Source of the DNA: Pseudomonadota bacterium
Lineage (GTDB): Bacteria; Pseudomonadota; Alphaproteobacteria; 16-39-46
Direction of reading: 5' to 3'
DNA length: 36,990 bases
NCBI GenBank assembly: GCA_018242545.1
Contig: JAFEBT010000011.1
Span: forward strand, 1-36,990
Of this stretch, positions 9,294 to 16,800 are shown piece by piece; position 1 is the stretch's first letter; every line of letters starts with the position of its first letter. The notes under the pieces were generated by a model. It ran no database searches, was not told the origin of the DNA, and saw nothing but the letters and a program-made list of their open reading frames with translations. Both the position numbers and the translations under genes were made by a program.

Positions 9294-9872
9294 ATGGATA
9301 AAAAAACCTCTTTTTTGGCTCTCTTAGCTGCAAGTTCATTTATGTTTTCAATGGCACAAGCTGTTAAAGTTGAAATTGAAGCAGATTTAAGATTAGATGT
9401 AACGCAGAGAATTCGTCAACGTCAACCAGGAGATACATCAGCTTATTGGGAAAGAAATGAAGGCAGGTATACAATAAATTGGCCAGGGGAAATTAAAAGT
9501 GTGTTCTCATTAAAATCACAAGATGAATATAACTCTACAACCCATCGCCTTACAATAAAGGGAAGTTTAGAGGATCTTTCAAAAGATTTTCCCACAGGTG
9601 CCATACGTTTCTCCGTTCACACGGTGCCCTATGATGTTGGAAAATCTGAATATAATCCTTCTTATTTCTATCGTTTCACGTTTACTTTAAATATGCAAGA
9701 TCTTCTCTCTTCTGAAAAAGATCTCAAGATTTCTTTACAGCCGTTTTCCATTATGTATAAGCCACCTTCAAGTGGGAGTCTGAGTGGAAGTGGATGGGGT
9801 CCTCAAGAGTATCCTGTCTTTCAATTAAAACCAACTGTTTCTCCCTTTACTATTGAAACCGTAAATCCATAA
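9294..9872 (+). CDS. Small exported protein, probably beta-rich, unknown family
   Basis: Not recognised. I chose ATG 9294 because a good Shine-Dalgarno sequence (AAAGGAG, 9281-9287) sits 6 bases upstream; a TTG at 9264 is in frame but unsupported. The 192-residue product starts with a clear signal peptide (MDKKTSFLALLAASSFMFSM, then AQA cleavage near residue 23). The mature part has no cysteine. It alternates polar and hydrophobic residues in a way that suggests beta strands (VKVEIEADLRLDV, YFYRFTFTLNM), and ends in a Ser/Gly/Pro-rich stretch. It is monocistronic, with its own promoter-like sequence and a terminator at 9940-9977. A periplasmic or secreted location is inferred from the signal peptide. 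Confidence 0.72.
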   Translation: MDKKTSFLALLAASSFMFSMAQAVKVEIEADLRLDVTQRIRQRQPGDTSAYWERNEGRYTINWPGEIKSVFSLKSQDEYNSTTHRLTIKGSLEDLSKDFPTGAIRFSVHTVPYDVGKSEYNPSYFYRFTFTLNMQDLLSSEKDLKISLQPFSIMYKPPSSGSLSGSGWGPQEYPVFQLKPTVSPFTIETVNP

Positions 9873-9939
9873 TTCCTAAAAGGACACTTAAACGGAAAGG
9901 TCTTTAATGACGAGAACCTTTCTTGAAAACAAGGGATAA

Positions 9940-9977
9940 AAAAAGAGACGATGATTTAAGATCATTCGTCTCTTTTT
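9940..9977. terminator. Bidirectional rho-independent terminator
   Basis: AAAAAGAGACGATGAT (9940-9955) pairs with ATCATTCGTCTCTTTTT (9961-9977) with a single bulged base and a 5-base loop. It carries an A run on one side and a T run on the other, so it can end transcripts from both convergent flanking genes. Confidence 0.85.
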
Positions 9978-9992
9978 AACTTTCATAAGATC

Positions 9993-10535
9993 TTACTCTA
10001 AAATTAGTTTTTCATAATCTGTCATTGTTTCAGGATGCCAAAAGCGTTTTGAAACCTGAAACCCGTTCTTTTCTGCGACCCGCTTCATGGCAGGTCCCAC
10101 AGAGTTCCCCACGCTCAGGAAGTAATGTGTTGCCCAGGGGAAAAATTCTGGTTTCCTTTTTTTAAGAACACCCATAGCTGTTCTAAGAGCTTCAGTTGCA
10201 TAGCCCATTTTTTCAGCATTAGGATTAACTTTTACCCAAGTAAATTCGATGACTTTCCGGCTCTCATCTAATGTAAATGTAATATATCCAATACATTGAC
10301 GCCTTTCAGGTTTTTCGTCATAAAGATAGATATTAAACCCTTCTCTTGACAAGCTTAATCCATAATTGTTAACTTTGATACTCTTTGAAAACTTTAAGAA
10401 TATCGGACTATTCGCAGCTGTTCGCCTAAACTCTTCTCCGTCTTTAGGAAAATCCATCGCTTTAGCTGAAAAAGCGGTAAAAATTAAAACAAGGCAGAAA
10501 AAAGCTTTAAAAGCGTTTAAAAAAATATATTTCAT
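9993..10535 (-). CDS. GNAT-fold acetyltransferase carrying a signal peptide
   Basis: Residues 80-160 show a GNAT core: the strand IGYITFTL, then strand/loop VKVNPNAEKMGYATEAL, where KMGYA fills the Q/RxxGxG/A acetyl-CoA pyrophosphate-binding loop. NSVGPAMKRVAEKNGF follows, which is typical of the RimJ/RimL-like subgroup. The N-terminus (residues 1-26, hydrophobic FFCLVLIFTAF, ending AKA) is a convincing signal peptide. This start is supported by GAGGA 7 bases upstream. Acetyl-CoA is cytoplasmic, so an exported GNAT is odd; it could act in a host cell or be an exported degenerate copy. A cytosolic start at M27 is possible but lacks a comparable ribosome-binding site. Substrate unknown. Confidence 0.72.
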   Translation of the reverse strand: MKYIFLNAFKAFFCLVLIFTAFSAKAMDFPKDGEEFRRTAANSPIFLKFSKSIKVNNYGLSLSREGFNIYLYDEKPERRQCIGYITFTLDESRKVIEFTWVKVNPNAEKMGYATEALRTAMGVLKKRKPEFFPWATHYFLSVGNSVGPAMKRVAEKNGFQVSKRFWHPETMTDYEKLILE

Positions 10536-10864
10536 ATTAAATTCCTCTTTACAAAAAATATGTGCAGGCGCTTATAAATTTTATTTGCGTCTTAGACACT
10601 CTTACTAAGTATATATAGGAATTCAAATCTTATGAATCAAGAATAAATTTTTAATTTAACAGTGCCGACGCCTTAAAATAGCATAAAAAACCAGCCTAAA
10701 GTAAATTGACAACTTACACTTTTTCAATTTTTGTGGACAAAAAATCACAGTCTTCTCTAAAATATTTATTTTAAATTAATGAAAAAGGCTTTCCAAAATA
10801 TAATCTCTTTTCAAGAAATTAACTTTGACGTAGTGTCTTACTAATTGAAAATTTGGAGAATTAC
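10536..10864. other. Divergent intergenic spacer between GNAT and xseB genes
   Basis: About 330 AT-rich bases with no credible reading frame. It must hold promoters for both divergent genes. A TTGACA at 10706-10711 has no good -10 partner. TGGACA (10734-10739) with TAAAAT (10758-10763, 18-base spacer) is a weak candidate for xseB. I see no RNA gene or repeat. Confidence 0.4.
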
Positions 10865-11116
10865 ATGTCTATAGATGAGAAAAATATCGATGCTTTAAAT
10901 TTTGAAGACGCCCTGGCAGAGCTTGAAAGAGTTGTGCGCTCTCTGGAAGAAGGAAAATCCCCCTTAGAAGAAGCGATCCATTCATATGAACGCGGCATTC
11001 TTCTTAAAAAACATTGCGAAAAAAAATTAAATGAAGCAACTTTGAAAGTTGAAAAAATTTTAATGACCCCAGAGGGAACTTTTTCTATTGAGCAAAAAGA
11101 ACTTTCTGAAATTTAA
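10865..11116 (+). CDS. xseB: Exodeoxyribonuclease VII small subunit
   Basis: The small helical subunit of exonuclease VII, which degrades single-stranded DNA together with XseA. The 83-residue protein has the family pattern FEDALAELERVVRSLEEGKS, then PLEEAIHSYERGILLKKHCE and a trailing helix. ATG 10865 is chosen because GGAG at 10855-10858 lies 6 bases upstream; an upstream TTG at 10853 overlaps this site. ispA starts 30 bases downstream, the usual xseB-ispA pair. xseA is not in the window. Confidence 0.92.
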   Translation: MSIDEKNIDALNFEDALAELERVVRSLEEGKSPLEEAIHSYERGILLKKHCEKKLNEATLKVEKILMTPEGTFSIEQKELSEI

Positions 11117-11146
11117 TCTCTTTCCTCTCTCCATAAGGAATTTTTT

Positions 11147-12049
11147 ATGTCTCTTCTTAAAGAAGCTCTTCAACACACAAAAGAATGCATTGATAAGACT
11201 TTAAGTGATCTTCTCCCCTCACAAAAAGATCTTATCCCACCTGCTCTTGAAGCTCCTTTGATTGAAGGAATGAGATATTCAACACTTGAAGGCGGGAAAC
11301 GTATCCGTGCATTTTTAACGCTTGAATCTTGTAAACTTTTTAATATTCCAGAAGAACAAGCCCTCCAGGTTGCAGCTGCTGTAGAACTTGTCCATGCTTT
11401 TTCCCTTATTCATGATGATCTCCCGGCTTTTGATAATTCAGATCTAAGACGGGGAAAACCCTCTTGTCACATTAAGTTTGGGGAATCCACGGCAATTCTC
11501 GTAGGTGACGCTCTTTTAGCTTATGCCTTTGAAATTCTTGCATCTGCTAAAACCCATCCCAATGGAGATATCCGATGTCAGCTTATTGCTGAGCTTTCCC
11601 ATGCAGCAGGATACAAAGGAATCTGCTCGGGAGAAATGATGGATCTTGCTTCCGAAAACACGCATATTGAAATGGAAACAATTGTGAGGCTTGAAAACCT
11701 CAAAACAGGGTCTATTCTTTCTTTTTGTGCGCGTTCAGGCGCTATCCTTGCGAGCGCTTCTGAAAAAGATCTCCATAAACTGGATGCTTTTGGTCATGAA
11801 TTTGGCGTTATTTACCAAATAACAGATGATCTTTTAGATTTAGAAGGCACGGCTGAAGAAGTTGGAAAATGTGTTGGCGGAGACAGCATGCTTGGAAAAG
11901 CAACGATGCTGAATCTTCTTGGAAGGGATGCTGCGATTGAGTATGCGCATATGCTAGCGGATCAAGCAATTCAATATCTTGACAATTTTGGTGAAAAAGC
12001 TAACCTCCTAAAAGAACTTGTTCTTTTTGTTTTAAAACGTCGATCTTAA
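11147..12049 (+). CDS. ispA: Farnesyl diphosphate synthase-type polyprenyl synthetase
   Basis: Condenses isopentenyl diphosphate with allylic diphosphates to give short-chain prenyl diphosphates, feeding undecaprenyl and quinone synthesis. At 300 residues it has normal length. The first aspartate-rich motif is DDLPAFD (90-96) followed by NSDLRRGKPS, where relatives usually read DDLPAMDDDDLRRG. The second motif is DDLLD (227-231). SGEMMDL (161-167) replaces the more usual GGQxxDL. The metal-binding aspartates are kept, so activity is likely, but the neighbouring changes are unusual. AAGGA precedes the ATG by 7 bases. dxs, commonly the next gene, is absent; yggT follows after 15 bases. Confidence 0.92.
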   Translation: MSLLKEALQHTKECIDKTLSDLLPSQKDLIPPALEAPLIEGMRYSTLEGGKRIRAFLTLESCKLFNIPEEQALQVAAAVELVHAFSLIHDDLPAFDNSDLRRGKPSCHIKFGESTAILVGDALLAYAFEILASAKTHPNGDIRCQLIAELSHAAGYKGICSGEMMDLASENTHIEMETIVRLENLKTGSILSFCARSGAILASASEKDLHKLDAFGHEFGVIYQITDDLLDLEGTAEEVGKCVGGDSMLGKATMLNLLGRDAAIEYAHMLADQAIQYLDNFGEKANLLKELVLFVLKRRS

Positions 12050-12064
12050 GCTTAGGATGACCCT

Positions 12065-12361
12065 ATGGATATTGTCTTAATTCCTCTTATTCACCTTATA
12101 AACTATGGCTTGAAGCTTTATATCTGGGCGATTATTATCTATACACTTTTGAACATGTGTATAAGCTTTCAGATCGTTAACCCTTATAATCCTTTCATTA
12201 CCCAGAGTGGACAGTTTCTGTCACGCATTATTGATCCTTTCTTAAATAAAATTCGTCAAGTTGTTCCTTTTTTTGGGGCGGTTGACCTTTCTCCTTTAGT
12301 TTTAATTTTCATTATTTATCTTATTCAAGGAATCCTAAATCAAATTTTAATGCGTCTTTAA
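12065..12361 (+). CDS. yggT: YggT-family small membrane protein
   Basis: A 98-residue protein with two hydrophobic segments (about 15-35 and 75-95). Between them are NPYNPFITQSGQFLSRIIDP and FLNKIRQVVPFFGAVDLSPL, which are diagnostic of the YggT family. The function is poorly defined; relatives have been linked to membrane organisation and osmotic tolerance. AGGA lies 5 bases before the ATG. In alphaproteobacteria yggT is often found beside folD, as here. Confidence 0.9.
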   Translation: MDIVLIPLIHLINYGLKLYIWAIIIYTLLNMCISFQIVNPYNPFITQSGQFLSRIIDPFLNKIRQVVPFFGAVDLSPLVLIFIIYLIQGILNQILMRL

Positions 12362-12433
12362 TTCTTTTGTCCTCTTCTGCTCCTTTAGCACCGCTTAAGA
12401 GCTCACGATTTCTTTCCTTAGAAAGTTAAAAGC

Positions 12434-13351
12434 ATGACTCAGATTTTTAATGGAAAAAAAACAGCCCTCCATTTTTTACAAAAACTTCAACCCCATATCA
12501 ATGAGCTGAGCACACTTTATTCAACAAACCCTTCCTTAAGCATTATTCGGGTCGGAGAAAACCCGTCCAGCGCTCTTTATGTTAAAAACAAGCTTAAAAT
12601 TTTTAAATCTCTCGGTTTAATTGCTGTAGAACATTGGTTTGATGATAAAATTAGCTTTTCAGATTTATGTTCAAAGATTCAAACTTTAAATAAAGATTCT
12701 TCTGTTCATGGCATTATCATTCAACTTCCTCTTCCTTCTCATCTTAATGCTCAAGAGATATGCAATGAAATCACGCCATTAAAAGACGTCGATGGCCTTA
12801 CGCTTCAAAATCAAGGCCTGCTTTTTCAAAATAATCTCTCAGGTCTCTTTCCATGCACGCCACTTGGATGTACTTTCATTTTAAAAGCTCTTTTACCTAA
12901 TTTATCAGGGAAACAGACGGTAATTCTTGGAAGGTCTCTTCTCGTTGGGAAACCTTTAGCACTCCTTCTTTTGCATGAAAATGCTACCGTTACAATGGGT
13001 CATTCTAAAAGTCAAAGCCTTTCAGAACTTATTAAAAATTCTGATATTTTAATATCTGCAATTGGTCAACCAGCTTTTGTTAAAGGAAGTTGGCTAAAAA
13101 AAGGAGCTGTGGTTTTAGACGTGGGCATAACAAAATCAAGGCATCATGAAAAAGAAACATTTTTAGGAGATCTTGACTTTGAGGAAGCTCGTCAGAATGC
13201 ATCCTTCATAACACCCGTTCCAGGAGGAATTGGTCCCATGACAATCGCATGTCTTGTCTATAATACATATAAAGCGGCGAAAAGAATTTTAACAGGAAAG
13301 CCCGTTCCTTATGATTTATCAATTTTAGAAAATGATCTTTTTTTCTTTTAA
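12434..13351 (+). CDS. folD: Bifunctional methylenetetrahydrofolate dehydrogenase/cyclohydrolase
   Basis: FolD interconverts 5,10-methylene-, methenyl- and 10-formyl-tetrahydrofolate in the cytoplasm. It supplies formyl groups to purine synthesis and to Fmt (also in this window). The catalytic YVKNK (Y49, K53) is present, as are GIIIQLPLPSHL, KDVDGLT, PCTPLGC, the NADP-binding GRSLLVGKPLALLL and TPVPGGIGPMT. The length of 305 is slightly longer than usual owing to a short C-terminal extension. The start ATG 12434 has only a weak AGAAAG upstream. Confidence 0.95.
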   Translation: MTQIFNGKKTALHFLQKLQPHINELSTLYSTNPSLSIIRVGENPSSALYVKNKLKIFKSLGLIAVEHWFDDKISFSDLCSKIQTLNKDSSVHGIIIQLPLPSHLNAQEICNEITPLKDVDGLTLQNQGLLFQNNLSGLFPCTPLGCTFILKALLPNLSGKQTVILGRSLLVGKPLALLLLHENATVTMGHSKSQSLSELIKNSDILISAIGQPAFVKGSWLKKGAVVLDVGITKSRHHEKETFLGDLDFEEARQNASFITPVPGGIGPMTIACLVYNTYKAAKRILTGKPVPYDLSILENDLFFF

Positions 13352-13887
13352 GTCTTTTTACGCATTTTTATTTCTCTTAAAATCCACATAAGTTTAAAAA
13401 GAATTTTTTCTTTTCAGAACACAATGCAAATTCGTTAAAAAATTTTTTTCATAAAAATCAATAACTTTATACGTTTTATTATAAAAATAATTCAAAACCT
13501 TTATTTTTCAAACTGTTAAAAAGATTAAGAACGCATATATCTTTTCATTTCAATGAGTTAAAAATATCACATATTTATCTTTATTAAAAAAATAATTAAG
13601 AGATAAAAAATTTTAATTAATTAAAAAAATTTTACTTAACATATAATAAAAATTTTTTTGTTTCTTATAAAAACCTTAAATTTTTTATTTTTTTCAAACT
13701 ATTCTTCCAATTAACATGTAATTTTAAGAACTTCTAACATACTCCCTTTTTGCATATTGTACTCTTATAGATTTCTATGTATAAGAAGTAGTCTATTAAA
13801 TTTTTCGAAGTAGAAATTAAAAGGCCCAAATCTCTAGTAAAAAATAATTATTTTAAATATTAAATAAGTGAAAATCTTTTTGAAGAC
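13352..13887. other. Long AT-rich intergenic region with a 16-bp palindrome
   Basis: 536 bases, extremely AT-rich, with no credible reading frame. It contains the perfect palindrome TTTTAATTAATTAAAA at 13611-13626 amid A and T tracts that would bend DNA. TTGCAT (13750-13755) and TATAAG (13780-13785, 24-base spacer) are not a convincing promoter pair. It probably holds the control region of the giant gene that follows. Confidence 0.5.
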
Positions 13888-16800
13888 ATGAAAAAAACGC
13901 TTGCTTTACTTATCCTATTCTTGGTCTTAAACACCATGATCGGTTTTAAGGTTATAAATTCTGAAACTCATCGTGAAGGTCCTAAATGGACGCCTGAATC
14001 GCGACTTAATTTAAAAGTTGGAACGCAAAGAAGTCTTGGCCAAATTGGTATATTGTCTCCCATTGCTCAAAATGAAACCTCTCTCTTTTTTATGGATATG
14101 CGCTTTATGCGGGACACAAGAAGGGATATGGAAGGAAATTATGGCTTTGGATATCGAACTTTAGATTTTATTTCTGGGTGGATTTCAGGCCTTTATGGAT
14201 TCTTTGACCAACGATATACACGATATAATCATAGGCTTAATCAAGTTACCTTTGGAGGAGAGCTTCTTTCAGAAACTTGGGATCATCGATTAAATACCTA
14301 CTGGGCCTTAACAGGTCCAAAAACAATTCATTCTTCAACAAAATTTACCTATCAAGGACATGACCGCTATATCACCCAGTCTCAGGAAATTCCCTTAAGT
14401 GGTTTTGATATTGAAATTGGACGCTCGATTCCAAATTTTGAAGATCTGCGCATTTATGGTGCTTTTTATCATTTTCAAGGAAAAAGTCAGAAAGATATGA
14501 ACGGGGGGCGTTTGAGAGGATCTTATGAGATTAATAAGTATGTTTCACTCAATGCGGAAGTCCAACAAGATAATGTTCGTCATGCTTCTTCTTTTGTGGG
14601 GATTAGTTTCAAAATTCCCCTTGGCGATGTTAATGAGAAGAAAAAACTTTCAAAATTAGAACGCCGGATGACGGATGAAATTATAAGAGACGTTGACATT
14701 GTCACCTCTTCTCAAATGGTCAGCAGAAAAATTGCTGAAAATCTTGTTCATCTTCATCCACAGGGTAAAATAACAGGAGACGGATCTTATGAAAATCCTT
14801 TTCCATTCTATTCTCCTGAAAGTTCTCGAATTATAGAATCTTATCTTGATGAGCATCCAGAAGCTCGATGGTACGTCATTCACGACAATTTGTACCCAAT
14901 TGAATATTTAAGAAAAAATTCTTTTGAAGGCGCAACACAGATTCAACAACAGGAAGATGAAATGGTCTCCTCTGCTTCTGTTTTTAACAAAGTGATTTCT
15001 AAAAATGATGTAATAGTGCCCTCAAGTTCCTCTCCTCAAAGCTTAACTTCTGCACAACAGGATGTACAAGACAATACTTATGCAGGTCTTGAAGAGTTGT
15101 TTTCAGAAGCAAACGATGTCTCTATCCCTTCCTTAAAAACAACTGGAACCCAGACCATCTCTGAACCTACCGTTAAGCTCAGGACACGTAATAAGTACAC
15201 TTCTTCCCGTAATAAGTACACTTCTTCCCGTAATAAGTACACTTCTTCCCGTAAAGGGCCAAAAGTTAAATTCTCATCCTCTTCAAGATCTTCTTCTCAA
15301 AGTCACCCTAATACATCCCAAACCCAAAGCACTGCACCTGAATTCCCCATTGACCAATTTCTTTCTTCAGAACTACTAGGTAACAGAGCTCTAAGACAAG
15401 AACGGGATCAACTCATGGCACAAATAAATGAGGCAGAAGGTAAAAAATATAAAGAAGATATGGAAGCATTAAAGCAAAGCAGGGATACAATTCCTTCAAT
15501 AAATCCCAGAGAGCGATTTGCAAAAATTAGAAGAGAATATGAAGAAAGGCGCCTTAGAGATGAGCAAAAAATACTTGCTGCAAGTTCGATATCTTCCAAA
15601 GCTTCTGATAACGTATCCTTATCCTCCGCAATTCTTCAACCTCCAAGTATGGTGATTTCTTCTAAACAAACGGATTCAACACTTCCCCCAACTTCAACAT
15701 TGGGATCCGAAGATAAAGGAACTCGCAAAGAACAAGCCGAAAGATTTTCTAATCATAGCCTTCCAATTTCTTTAAGTATGCCTTTACCTCAGCGTTCTAA
15801 AAATGGTCTTCATCCTCATGGGGCATCTTCTGCTGTCCTACCCGCTGCACCAAATGTTCTTCCCTCACTTCCAACGTCAACACACGAACCTGAAAATGAG
15901 GCTCTTAGAAAGGCAGAAGATGAAGCTCGTTCTGCAGAAATAAGTGCTCTTTTACACTATCACAAATCCAAAAGTTTTGACGCTGACCTAGCACGTCAAA
16001 GTGAACAAATTCAAAGAAATTATGAAGAACGCCGTTTGAAAGACGCGGAAAAAGCACGAACACGTGCACTTTCTTTTATAGATACGTCTTCTGAAAATCT
16101 ATCAGCCCAAAGCCTTTCTGGCACTGGGGTTTCTGTTATAGAAAAACCCGCCTCATTAATGCCTTCTCTTGGGGCTCTACAATTAAACCTCTCTTCCTCC
16201 TCAGCATTTCAAAAGAAGGAAGAAGCTCATAAAGAGCAAGAGAGTTTCCTTAATTCAAATGCTGCACTTTTAAGGGAACTTCCTTTCTTTGGCCAAAGAT
16301 CAGAAAAACAAGATCCTCAAATGTCAACGCATCGGACTTCAGTTTCAAGATACGCCGCGACAAAATCCCCTTCTCTTTCAACTTCACACCACTCCTCTCA
16401 GAGAACTGAAGTAAAAGAAAACGAATTCCAAAAACGTTCTTTCTCTCATCAAATCCCAAGACCTAAACTTTTTCATGATGATCATCTTGTCTCGACTGGC
16501 TTGCCATCTTCGCTTTTAGAAGAAGCTGAAAGAGAGCGCATGAAAAGAAAAGAAGCGCGAGATGATCAGATACGTGCGGATATTGAAAAACGCTACCTAA
16601 TTCCTGCTTTACCAGAACAACTTATGAGAGACCTACAAAATCGCTCTCTCGAGCCCATCTATACGGAAGATCATTCAAGGGACACATCAGGAAATTTAAG
16701 TGTAAGAACACCTCCTTCTAAAGGCAGAGATCTTCCTCGTGCCCAAACAAAAGATTCACCTATATTTTCTGGCGCTTCTAACAAACGTTCATCTTTAAAT

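Noticed and set aside
13352-13887. AT-rich spacer as a replication origin or CRISPR leader
   Set aside because: No DnaA-box cluster, no regularly spaced repeats and no origin-associated genes nearby; ordinary AT-rich intergenic DNA is the simpler reading.
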